Made by a program: the position numbers and the translations under genes
Source: Capnocytophaga ochracea DSM 7271
Lineage (GTDB): Bacteria > Bacteroidota > Bacteroidia > Flavobacteriales > Flavobacteriaceae
Reading direction: 5' to 3'
DNA length: 64,000 nucleotides
Assembly: GCF_000023285.1 (NCBI RefSeq)
Contig: NC_013162.1
Location: forward strand, 1,702,501-1,766,500
The notes under the pieces: model-generated
What the model was told of the DNA's origin: nothing
The model's database searches: none
The model's input: only the letters and a program-made list of their open reading frames with translations
Part shown: in pieces, positions 46,657-54,347 of the stretch
Position numbering within the stretch: the stretch's first letter is position 1
Layout: each line of letters opens with the position of its first letter

Positions 46657-48031
46657 CTTTCGGTGTATTGTCGTTATTATTAACTTTTTGTTTGTTTTTA
46701 TAATTAGGGTTCTTTTTGTTATTCCCATTGGTATAATGAGTATTTTTAGGTTTCGCTTGTGGCTTTTGAGCTTGTTTTTCGTTTGCTACTTCTGCATTGT
46801 TATTGTTTTTCTTAGCTCCTTGATTGGACTGTGATTTCAGTTGTTTAGAGGAGTTATTATTGTTACTTTGAGCAGATTTAGCATTCTTTTGACCTCCTTT
46901 ATTGTTGCGTTTGTTCTTTTTACGCTTAGGAGTATCGAAACGGGTGATGCTATCTTCTTCTACCGGAGCGAGTTCAATGCCCTCGTATACTGAGGTACTC
47001 TTACGAGAAGACAAATCGGTTATAATGGCGTATTCTTCGAGTTCCTCGATAGGTTCGCCGTTTTTATTGATTTCTAAGATTTCTTTTACACTATCTACAG
47101 ATAGTTTGTGCCAAGTAATAGGGTTTTCATCATAAGTGAACCACATTAATCGCTTAAAGATGTCTATCTTTTGACAAGTAGCCATACCGCGTTGTGTATG
47201 GAGTTTTGTATCGGTTCTTGGGAAGTCTTGCAGAGCATCTAAATAAGTATCGAGCTCAAAGTTCAAGCAACATTTTAGCTTACCACATTGCCCTGCTAAT
47301 TTCTGTGGATTTAAAGAGAGTTGCTGATAGCGGGCAGCCGAAGTAGAAACACTTCTAAAATCGGTAAGCCAAGTAGAGCAACACAATTCGCGTCCACAAG
47401 AGCCTATACCGCCCAAGCGAGCTACCTCTTGACGGAAACCTATCTGGCGCATTTCTATACGCACTGAAAAGGCTTTTGCCATATCCTTAATGAGTTGGCG
47501 GAAATCTACGCGTCCTTCAGCTGTATAATAGAAAGTAGCCTTAGAGCCATCCCCTTGAAATTCGACATCTGAGATTTTCATTTCGAGTCCTAAGGCAATA
47601 GCTAGCTCGCGTGATTGTTTTTGTACTTCAATCTCTTTGGCACGTGACTGTTGCCATACATCTATATCGTGCTGATTGGCTTTGCGGTATACGCGGGGCA
47701 AGTCGCCTTCCCAATCTATTTTTCGCTTCTTCATTTGCGAACGCACCAACTCACCTGTGAGCGTTACTACCCCCACATCGTGACCTGAGGGAGCTTCGGT
47801 AGCCACGACATCTCCTATTTGCAGAGGGAGCTTGTCTACATTGCGGAAGTATTCCTTCCGACTGTTTTTAAAACGTACTTCCACGCAGTCGAAAAACTCT
47901 TGTCCACCAGCTAATTGAGTATTAGCAAGCCAATCGAACACTGAGAGCTTTACACTCCCAAAGCTACTGGCTCGACAGTTGGATATACACCCTTTTTTTG
48001 TATGATTGATTGTGCAACTATTGCAACTCAT
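46643..48031 (-). CDS. PSP1-domain protein, RicT-like
   Basis: A 462-residue protein with a PSP1 domain (about 30-280). It contains the Cys-rich signature of RicT/YaaT: GIGSCGRELCCSTWL and GQCGKLKCCLNFE, which in Bacillus RicT bind an iron-sulfur cluster. RVDFRQLIKDMAKAF and RIEMRQIGFRQEVARLGG precede it. The tail from about residue 365 is low complexity, rich in Asn, Lys and Gln. The start is ATG 48031 (MSCNSCTINH) because the promoter TATTTTTG at 48083-48090 leaves no room upstream. RicT in Bacillus works with RicA and RicF in RNA processing; a similar task is only an inference. Confidence 0.85.
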   Translation of the reverse strand: MSCNSCTINHTKKGCISNCRASSFGSVKLSVFDWLANTQLAGGQEFFDCVEVRFKNSRKEYFRNVDKLPLQIGDVVATEAPSGHDVGVVTLTGELVRSQMKKRKIDWEGDLPRVYRKANQHDIDVWQQSRAKEIEVQKQSRELAIALGLEMKISDVEFQGDGSKATFYYTAEGRVDFRQLIKDMAKAFSVRIEMRQIGFRQEVARLGGIGSCGRELCCSTWLTDFRSVSTSAARYQQLSLNPQKLAGQCGKLKCCLNFELDTYLDALQDFPRTDTKLHTQRGMATCQKIDIFKRLMWFTYDENPITWHKLSVDSVKEILEINKNGEPIEELEEYAIITDLSSRKSTSVYEGIELAPVEEDSITRFDTPKRKKNKRNNKGGQKNAKSAQSNNNNSSKQLKSQSNQGAKKNNNNAEVANEKQAQKPQAKPKNTHYTNGNNKKNPNYKNKQKVNNNDNTPKDENS

Positions 48032-48082
48032 TTTCCTGTTTATTATGTTAATAGTGTTTAGGTAACATACTACCTCAATCGG

Positions 48083-48112
48083 CAAAAATACAAAAAAATA
48101 TAATTAGAGCAA
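48083..48112 (-). promoter_or_regulatory. Promoter of the ricT-gldH-PBP1A operon
   Basis: The minus strand reads TATTTTTG (plus 48083-48090), with TTG 19 bases upstream (plus 48110-48112). Confidence 0.75.
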
Positions 48113-48167
48113 CAATGTTTAGTGATTATTTTCTTTATTTTTAGGATTATTACCTTAATATAGTCTG

Positions 48168-48851
48168 TTATTTTAGCTTTATAGACAGTATTTCTAAAAG
48201 AGATTTTACAGTAGGAATAGGAGAGAGGATTATATTTTTAGTTTGGTTTTTAAATCTGTTTTTTACGGCTTCGGCGGTAGTTTTACCTATACAAAATATT
48301 TGTTGTTCAGCTGTGAGGGTGTTGCACGAGCAGTAGCTTTCTACTCCCGACGGACTGTAAAAGAGAATAGCACTTGCGTTCTCTTTTATCTCAATAGGAG
48401 TATATTCAGTTTTATAAGCGGTGATTTCTTTTACTTTTAAATTGTTTTCAACAAAGAAGTTGGGGAGGGTATTAAGGCGTTGAGTACCTGCAAAGAATGC
48501 GATAGAGGTAAGTTTTTTTAAGGAAGCTAAGTTTTGCTGTAAATGTTGAACCAAATCAGAGGCATAGTGGGCAAAATGCAATACATTAAAACCGTTTTGA
48601 GTGAGTAGTTGTTGAGTTTGCTCACCTACACAAAGAACAGGAGTCTCTTTTAAGGTAGTTGCCAAAGGGTGTCTTGATAGGCTCTTCACTGCATTTTGAC
48701 TGGTAACAATGAGCAAGTCGTAGGGCGGTGTGAGGCTCATTGTTATAGGGCTTACGGTGATAAAGTTGTGTTCGATGAGGTGTATAGGAAGAACTGAAAG
48801 GATTGCTTTCTGTTCTTGGGATAAGACTTTTGTAGAGACGATGGTTTTCAT
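48168..48851 (-). CDS. hemD: Uroporphyrinogen-III synthase
   Basis: A 227-residue enzyme that closes and inverts ring D of hydroxymethylbilane to give uroporphyrinogen III. The fold has two Rossmann-like halves: YDLLIVTSQNAVKSL and VLCVGEQTQQLLTQNG in the first, IAFFAGTQRLNTLPNFF, AILFYSPSGVESY and IFCIGKTTAEAVKNR in the second. These are the recurring HemD motifs, in a poorly conserved family. It lies downstream of rng, separated by a terminator, and upstream of the ricT-like gene. It is unlinked from hemC, which is 35 kb away. Confidence 0.85.
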   Translation of the reverse strand: MKTIVSTKVLSQEQKAILSVLPIHLIEHNFITVSPITMSLTPPYDLLIVTSQNAVKSLSRHPLATTLKETPVLCVGEQTQQLLTQNGFNVLHFAHYASDLVQHLQQNLASLKKLTSIAFFAGTQRLNTLPNFFVENNLKVKEITAYKTEYTPIEIKENASAILFYSPSGVESYCSCNTLTAEQQIFCIGKTTAEAVKNRFKNQTKNIILSPIPTVKSLLEILSIKLK

Positions 48852-48870
48852 ATTTGTTATTTAATAAAAA

Positions 48871-48905
48871 AACTCGGTGAGTATTGCTACGCACCGAGTT
48901 TGGTA
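48871..48905 (-). terminator. rng terminator
   Basis: AACTCGGTG (48871-48879) pairs with CACCGAGTT (48892-48900). On the minus strand a run of T follows (plus 48864-48870). Confidence 0.85.
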
Positions 48906-48908
48906 ATG

Positions 48909-50453
48909 TTAAAGAGGGGTTCCTTCGTTGGTTTTGAAGCGATACTCTAAATAAGTATAGGCATCGCGCGGTAGGATTTTTATCCATCGCTTGTATTTCA
49001 AGAACCACTTGAAACGGATAGAGCTAAAGAGCCCTTTGGTTAAATAAGCAGCTATAAAAGGGTGCGCATTTAGCACGATGCGTCCTTTATAGGCTTCCTC
49101 CTTAATAATGCTTTCAAGTTCTATATTGATTTTATCAATTAGAACGATAGGCGCTTCGATTTCGCCTTCTTTGCTTGGATTCTCTTCTTTTGTTTTGATG
49201 TTTAGTTCTTGGCGCACTCGCTGGCGTGTGATTTGTATCAGACCGAACTTGCTCGGAGGCAAGATTTTGTGTTTAGCACGGTCTTCAGCCATTTCGTTGC
49301 GCAAGTGGTCGAATAATACACGGCGGTTTTCGCTATTGCCCATATCGATAAAATCGACAACGATGATACCACCCATATCGCGCAATCGGAGTTGTCGTGC
49401 GATTTCGGTAGCAGCGATGAGGTTTACGGATAGCGCGGTGGTTTCTTGGTCGTTATTTTTATTGGAATGGTTGCCACTGTTTACGTCTATCACGTGTAAG
49501 GCTTCGGTGTGTTCTATTACGAGGTAAGCTCCTTTTGGCATCGATACGGTGCGACCGAAAGCCGTTTTGATTTGTCGTTCGATATGGAACTTTTCGAATA
49601 TAGGCACTGATGAGTGATAGAGTTTTACGATATTCTCTTTCTCAGGAGCAATTTCTTGTACGTATTTTTTTATCTGTTCATAGAGTTGCTCATTATCTAC
49701 GTGAATACCTGTAAAGGAATCGTTGAACATATCGCGGAGGATAGCCCCCGTTTTGTTCACTTCACTCATTACCTTAGAGGGAAAAACCGCTTTTTGAATT
49801 TTTCGGCACATCAAAACCCAACGATTGAAGAGACTTTGCAAATCCTTGTCGAGTTCCGCTACTTTTTTACCTTCGGCTACGGTGCGTACAATCACACCAA
49901 AACCTTTGGGTTTAATGCCTTGCAAGAGTTTACGCAAGCGTTCTTTCTCGGCTTTACCTTCTATTTTCTGAGAGATAGAAATGCGGTCAGAAAAGGGAAC
50001 CAACACGAGATAACGACCTGCGATAGAGAGTTCTGAGCTGATACGAGGACCTTTGGTGGAGATAGGTTCTTTTACTATCTGTACCAGTATAGGTTGATTA
50101 GGTTTAAGTGTTTCGGCTACAGAACCATTTTTATCGATATCGGGTTCTAAGGGAAAATCTTTAAGAGAAAAGTCTTTTAGTTTTCCTGAGATTACCCATT
50201 TAAGGAACTTCAGTAGAGAAGCTAATTGGGGGCCTAAGTCGTGATAATGCAAGAAGGCGTCTTTTTCGTGACCTACGTTTACAAAAGCTGCATTGAGCCC
50301 TTGTATAGGTTTGCGCACCTTAGCGAGCATTATATCTCCTACTCCTAAGCCGTTAGTATCTTCTTCTTTATGAAGTTCGATGAGCCTACCGTCTCTGAGC
50401 AAAGCAAAATCTACGTAAGAGGAACCAGAACGAATGATTAATTCTTTGTCCAC
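48909..50453 (-). CDS. rng: Ribonuclease E/G family endoribonuclease
   Basis: A 514-residue RNase G-type enzyme that cleaves single-stranded RNA in rRNA maturation and mRNA decay. The S1-like N-terminus reads LGVGDIMLAKVRKPIQGLNA and VNVGHEKDAFLHYHDLGPQ, with an insertion of about 50 residues (DFSLKDFPLEPDIDKNGSV) common in Bacteroidota. The catalytic part has LYEQIKKYVQEIAPE, HVIDVNSGNHS and GGIIVVDFIDM with the metal-binding Asp residues. RQRVRQEL lies downstream. The start codon is GTG at 50453. The arrangement HU, COX24-like, rng on one strand suggests co-transcription with partial termination at the 50.5-kb hairpin. Confidence 0.93.
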   Translation of the reverse strand: MDKELIIRSGSSYVDFALLRDGRLIELHKEEDTNGLGVGDIMLAKVRKPIQGLNAAFVNVGHEKDAFLHYHDLGPQLASLLKFLKWVISGKLKDFSLKDFPLEPDIDKNGSVAETLKPNQPILVQIVKEPISTKGPRISSELSIAGRYLVLVPFSDRISISQKIEGKAEKERLRKLLQGIKPKGFGVIVRTVAEGKKVAELDKDLQSLFNRWVLMCRKIQKAVFPSKVMSEVNKTGAILRDMFNDSFTGIHVDNEQLYEQIKKYVQEIAPEKENIVKLYHSSVPIFEKFHIERQIKTAFGRTVSMPKGAYLVIEHTEALHVIDVNSGNHSNKNNDQETTALSVNLIAATEIARQLRLRDMGGIIVVDFIDMGNSENRRVLFDHLRNEMAEDRAKHKILPPSKFGLIQITRQRVRQELNIKTKEENPSKEGEIEAPIVLIDKINIELESIIKEEAYKGRIVLNAHPFIAAYLTKGLFSSIRFKWFLKYKRWIKILPRDAYTYLEYRFKTNEGTPL

Positions 50454-50490
50454 TTTGTTGGATTTTAGTTAAACAATACTACTTTAAAGC

Positions 50491-50517
50491 GAAAAAGTAG
50501 TTAAAAACTACTTTTTC
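50491..50517 (-). terminator. Hairpin overlapping the COX24-like stop codon
   Basis: GAAAAAGTAGTT (50491-50502) pairs with AACTACTTTTTC (50506-50517). The stop codon of the upstream small gene (50508-50510) lies inside the stem. On the minus strand a TTTTT loop and T-rich end could give partial termination before rng. Confidence 0.6.
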
Positions 50518-50600
50518 TTTTTGTGGCGATTAGCTCTCGCTCTTTTTTTGCGTTTGTGGTTAGCCACTTTATGTCTTTTTCTTTTTTTTCCGCTTGGCAT
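50508..50600 (-). CDS. 30-residue KR-rich protein (AURKAIP1/COX24-like, probable ribosomal protein)
   Basis: A tiny gene of 30 codons, shorter than usual prediction limits. The product begins MPSGKKRKRHKVANHKRKKR and ends RHKKKK. This is the Bacteroidota form of the AURKAIP1/COX24 family, recalled from many flavobacteria with nearly the same sequence and often next to rng and HU. Half the residues are Lys or Arg, as expected for a ribosomal protein. I recall a report of a new small ribosomal protein in the Flavobacterium johnsoniae ribosome (called bL38), but I cannot confirm that this is the same one. It sits between HU and rng on the same strand. Confidence 0.8.
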   Translation of the reverse strand: MPSGKKRKRHKVANHKRKKRARANRHKKKK

Positions 50601-50640
50601 AACTTAATTATTTAATATATTGTGATTTATTAATACAATG

Positions 50641-50955
50641 TTATTTTTTCGCTTTTTTATCAGTTTTAGCTACTTTTACCTTAGCTTTAACTCCTTCAAC
50701 GAATACTTTTGCAGGTTTAAAGGCAGGAATGTTATGAGCGGGAATTTTCAAAGTGGTATTCTTAGAGATGTTACGTCCAGTTTTTTCAGCTCTAGTTTTG
50801 ATAATAAAGCTACCGAAGCCTCTAAGATATACGTTTTGACCACTTTCTAATGTGTTGATTACTTCGTTCATAAAGTTTTCAACCGTTAGTTGAACGTCGT
50901 TTTTATCAAGACCCAACTTGTCGGAAATCTTTGATACAATTTCTGCTTTTGTCAT
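50641..50955 (-). CDS. HU-family DNA-binding protein
   Basis: A 104-residue histone-like protein that bends and compacts DNA. It starts MTKAEIVSKISDKLGLDKND, has the family helix VENFMNEVINTLESGQNVYL and the DNA-contact arm GFGSFIIKTRAEKTGRN with the conserved Pro in AHNIPAFKP. A Lys-rich tail of about 14 residues (KVKVAKTDKKAKK) extends beyond the usual 90-residue core. The promoter element TACCTTTG lies at 51003-51010 on the minus strand. It is first in a likely transcript with the COX24-like gene and rng. Confidence 0.95.
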   Translation of the reverse strand: MTKAEIVSKISDKLGLDKNDVQLTVENFMNEVINTLESGQNVYLRGFGSFIIKTRAEKTGRNISKNTTLKIPAHNIPAFKPAKVFVEGVKAKVKVAKTDKKAKK

Positions 50956-51002
50956 CTTTATATTGTTTTTATTAATAATATTCTCTAAATCCTTTCAGCG
51001 TG

Positions 51003-51010
51003 CAAAGGTA
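51003..51010 (-). promoter_or_regulatory. -7 element of the HU gene
   Basis: TACCTTTG on the minus strand, 48 bases before the HU ATG. Confidence 0.6.
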
Positions 51011-51183
51011 CAAATTAATTATTTAATAAACACTATGTTAGAACAACTTTTTTTATTTTTTATTTTTTAGTATCTGATAATTAGCTGTTTAAAACACTGT
51101 TTTCTAATATTTTACAATTAAAATATACTTTTGTTATATCGCGGTAGATTTTTATGTTACTGATTGAAAATAAGTTTTAACAA

Positions 51184-52413
51184 TTATCTTTTAACTGTAA
51201 GCTGTGCTACGTCGTGCCAAAAAGAAGGATAGGATTTGCTCACAACTTCTTTATCAGCTATTTCGAGGTTAGTTTTTAGCATCAAAGGTGTGAAAGCCAT
51301 TGCCATTCGATGGTCGTTATAGGTAGCAATGCTAATACCAGAGCGCAAGTGTGGGCAAGGTGCTAAATGCAAGCTGTCGTGAGTAGTACTTACATCGGCT
51401 CCTAACTTTCTCAGTTCGGTTTGTAGTGCTTGAAGACGGTCGGTTTCTTTGATTTTAAGAGTGTGTAAGCCTGTTAAATGGCACTCTAAGCCCATTGCTA
51501 CGCAAGTAACGGCAATGGTTTGTGCTATATCGGGGGTGGCATTTAGGTTATACTCGAAACGCTTTTGTTGAGGTTCAGCTACTTTTTCAATGGTTAATTC
51601 ATTACCTTTGAATGAGGAGTGCACTCCAAAAAACTCATAAATAGTTTTTAAGGCACTATCACCTTGCAAGCTATGCGATTTAAAATAGGACAATGAAAGG
51701 GTGGTGCCTATGGGCGATAAGGCGACAAAAGCATACCAATAGGAGGCGGAAGACCAATCGGATTCTACTTCCCAACTGTTATGTAGTAAGTTTTTTCCGT
51801 TCATTGTGTTTACCTTTATAGTATTAGCTTTGAACAACACTTGCTCTTGTCCTATGCAATGAGCTAAGAGATTGGTAGTCATTTTTAAGTAAGGCAGAGA
51901 GGTAACTTCGCCTTCCAAATGCAAAGTGAGTCCGTTAGGCAAAGCAGGAGCAATAAGCAATAAAGCTGAGCTGTACTGACTACTGACGTTACCTTGGATA
52001 TGTATTTCGTTGTTAATAAGCTTTTTCCCCCTTATATATATAGGTGGAAATCCTTCTTTTTCAGTATATGTAATATCGGCACCTAACTGTTGTAATGCAT
52101 TTACTAATAGGTTTATGGGTCTTTCTTTCATTCGGGGAGAACCTGTGAGAAGCACTTCTTTGCCCTGCTGTATTGCAAAATAAGCGGTGAGAAAGCGCAT
52201 TGCAGTACCTGCGTGATGAATGTCTACAACTTCTGTGTGAGAGCTAAGAGCTTGTTGTAGCAGTAGGGTATCATCGGCAGTGGAGAGGTTTTGCACAGTG
52301 AGTTCAGGGAAGAGCGCTTGCAATATAAGCACTCTATTGCTTTCGGACTTGGAGCCTGAGAGCAACAAATGTTTTCCTGACTGTAATGTGGAATGAGGTA
52401 ATTGTATGTTCAT
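51184..52413 (-). CDS. aroA: 3-phosphoshikimate 1-carboxyvinyltransferase (EPSP synthase)
   Basis: A 409-residue enzyme of the shikimate pathway that joins phosphoenolpyruvate to shikimate 3-phosphate. It has LLLSGSKSESNRVLILQALF near the N-terminus, HAGTAMRFLTAYFA, GSPRMKERPINLLVNAL, GNVSSQYSSALLLIAP, the LKIKETDRLQAL segment and YNDHRMAMAFTPL near the end. Length is slightly below the usual 425-430. It stands alone, with its own promoter at 52475-52505. Composite repeat copy 6 lies upstream. Confidence 0.94.
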   Translation of the reverse strand: MNIQLPHSTLQSGKHLLLSGSKSESNRVLILQALFPELTVQNLSTADDTLLLQQALSSHTEVVDIHHAGTAMRFLTAYFAIQQGKEVLLTGSPRMKERPINLLVNALQQLGADITYTEKEGFPPIYIRGKKLINNEIHIQGNVSSQYSSALLLIAPALPNGLTLHLEGEVTSLPYLKMTTNLLAHCIGQEQVLFKANTIKVNTMNGKNLLHNSWEVESDWSSASYWYAFVALSPIGTTLSLSYFKSHSLQGDSALKTIYEFFGVHSSFKGNELTIEKVAEPQQKRFEYNLNATPDIAQTIAVTCVAMGLECHLTGLHTLKIKETDRLQALQTELRKLGADVSTTHDSLHLAPCPHLRSGISIATYNDHRMAMAFTPLMLKTNLEIADKEVVSKSYPSFWHDVAQLTVKR

Positions 52414-52474
52414 AAGGTAAAAGATTAATGGTTAATGGTTAATGGTTAATGCGCGATAGGTGTTTAATAGGGTG

Positions 52475-52505
52475 CAAAGGTAGGGAATAATGTTGATAAT
52501 GCCAA
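52475..52505 (-). promoter_or_regulatory. aroA promoter
   Basis: The minus strand reads TACCTTTG (plus 52475-52482), with TTG 20 bases upstream (plus 52503-52505). The TTG comes from the first unit of the 9-bp array. Confidence 0.7.
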
Positions 52506-53345
52506 AAATGCCAAAAATGCCAAAAATACCAGGAATGCCAAAAATACCAGGAATGCCAAAAATACCAGGAATGCCAATAATGCCATAATTAACTTTGCCA
52601 AAGTTTTTGCCTGTGAGGCTCGCACCTTTGGCAAAGTTTGAGATGGAAAAGCGATGTGTTGAGACTGTTAGGAGGATTCGGAAGGAAACGGAAAAGTTCG
52701 GAAGGGAGTTGAGAGGAATTTTGGTGAAAAAAGGGTGTAAGGAGGGTGGGGTTAGCTTATAGAGAGCTTATAGAGAGCTTATAGAGAGCTTATAGGAAGC
52801 TTATACGAATCTTGGACGATTGGTATAGAAAGGGTATATAAATAGTTGACTCATAATATAATACAACAAGGCTAAAAACGGTAAAAACGGGGTTTCGAGG
52901 CGAAAGAAAGAGGAATAGGTGATAGGTCTTAGGCCATAGGCAATAGGGGATAACATTCCTCTTTACACATACTCCGCTCTCGCGGACTTCCTTCAAAGGA
53001 GAAAATTGTGGCGAGTCATTTATTCGGTAAGCCCCCGAACCCCCGAAGGGGGACAAGCTGGAAAAGGTGACAAACCTCCCCCTTTACACATACCCAGCTT
53101 TCGCGGGGCATATATCCAGCTATTGCTGGCTACCTCGGAAAAGGAGAGTGTGGTGACGGGGAAGTGAAAGAAACCTCCCCCTAGCCCTCTCAAAGAGGGG
53201 GAATGTGGCGAGTCATTTATTTGGTAAGCCCCCGAACCCCCGAAGGGGGACAAGCTGGAAAAGGTGACAAACCTCACCTTTTACACATACTCCGCTATCG
53301 CGGAGCATATATCCAGCTATTGCTGGCTACTTCGGAGAGGGGGAA
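52496..53345 (-). repeat. Composite intergenic repeat, copy 6 (expanded)
   Basis: This is the longest copy. Read on the minus strand: two GC-rich hairpin modules (53223-53257 and 53026-53060), the GGCC palindrome (about 52915-52948), the CGAAACCCC block (about 52887-52902) and CCTTTCTATACCAATCGTCC. Then come five 11-bp units (52754-52808), two more than in every other copy, and ten 9-bp units ATGCCAAAA/ATACCAGGA (52499-52588). Between them lies an inverted repeat AACTTTGCCAAAG (52591-52603) / CTTTGGCAAAGTT (52626-52638). It points toward aroA, whose ATG is 341 bases beyond the array. Confidence 0.9.
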
Positions 53346-54140
53346 TGTAGCGAAGGGAAAACAAAGAAATGACGAATAGCGAGAGACGAATGGTGAAGGT
53401 AATGTGAGGGTGTAGCACGACGGGTAGAGACGAGCTGCACGGGCAGTTAGTAGTGAATTGGCAGAAGGGTAGTGGAGAAAATAGTTCTTTTGTACACTCA
53501 GACTTGTGGATAAGTAGCACTTGTGAGATGAATTTGATGGTTGAATTGAGGTTAAGATGAAAATAAGATGAAGAGAAGGGGAGGAGATGATATTGTATAG
53601 GAGGGGTTGGATTGAGGAATGATAGTGTGTAAAAAGTTACATATTTACACGTTTTGTGTATAACTACACACTTTGTATACAGGTTACGCACGGGATACTA
53701 ACAAGTTATCAACAGGTTGTTAATAACTTATTATATTGATAATAAGTGTTTTAATGTAGTTATGAACAGATTTTCGGTATTTTGGCACGGAATTTTCTAT
53801 ATAGTAGGCGTAAGTTGATAAAACTTATTGTGCATAGTAATAAAATAAATGATTTGTCACAAACAGAAAATGGTTAAAAATTAAATTACTGAAAAAATTG
53901 CTAAAAGAAACATTGTTAGATAAGAATCATTAAACAAAACTGTTGTTAAAAATTAAATTTCATTTCATTGTGTTGTTGGGAAACAACTTTTATATTAAGA
54001 ACATTGCTAAAATTTTAATTGTTTAAACACAATCATTTATTAAACTATTTTAAGACATTCCTTTAAGTTTAGCCAAGCTAGCTTAAAGTACTAACAAATA
54101 TTGGGAGTTAGTAGTAGTATTTATATTATATGCATTGAAG
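53346..54140. other. Gene-free AT-rich region with DnaA-box-like sites
   Basis: About 800 bases at the switch from minus-strand to plus-strand genes. I find no convincing gene. DnaA-box-like sites are TGTGGATAA (53510-53518), TGTGTATAA (53655-53663), and weaker TTATCAACA (53706-53714) and TGTTAATAA (53718-53726). After 53725 the sequence is very AT-rich for about 400 bases. Confidence 0.4.
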
Positions 54141-54173
54141 AAAGACTTTCTTGAAAAAAGAAAGTCTTTTTTT
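54141..54173 (+). terminator. Orphan terminator
   Basis: AAAGACTTTCTT (54141-54152) pairs with AAGAAAGTCTTT (54158-54169) around a GAAAA loop, then T residues. No gene precedes it on the plus strand for more than 1.7 kb, which suggests a non-coding transcript ends here. Confidence 0.75.
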
Positions 54174-54205
54174 ATTAATATAGTATGTTTATTAGAAAAG
54201 TTTTG

Positions 54206-54213
54206 TATATTTG
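54206..54213 (+). promoter_or_regulatory. -7 element of the NtrC-type regulator gene
   Basis: TATATTTG fits the TAnnTTTG pattern 134 bases before the ATG at 54348. Confidence 0.45.
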
Positions 54214-54347
54214 CAAAATTTTTGTCCTGTTTTAAAGAGCGCTTTTTAAACGCACAAAGCTGATGTTCATATTTTTATCATATGATGATAAGTGAGGAAG
54301 CAGCAAAAAACAATATATTTTTTAATTTAAAAAGACATATATAAAGT

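Noticed and set aside
53317-53691. Minus-strand open frame of 124 codons upstream of aroA
   Set aside because: Low-complexity composition, no promoter or homologous motif, and it starts within repeat sequence.
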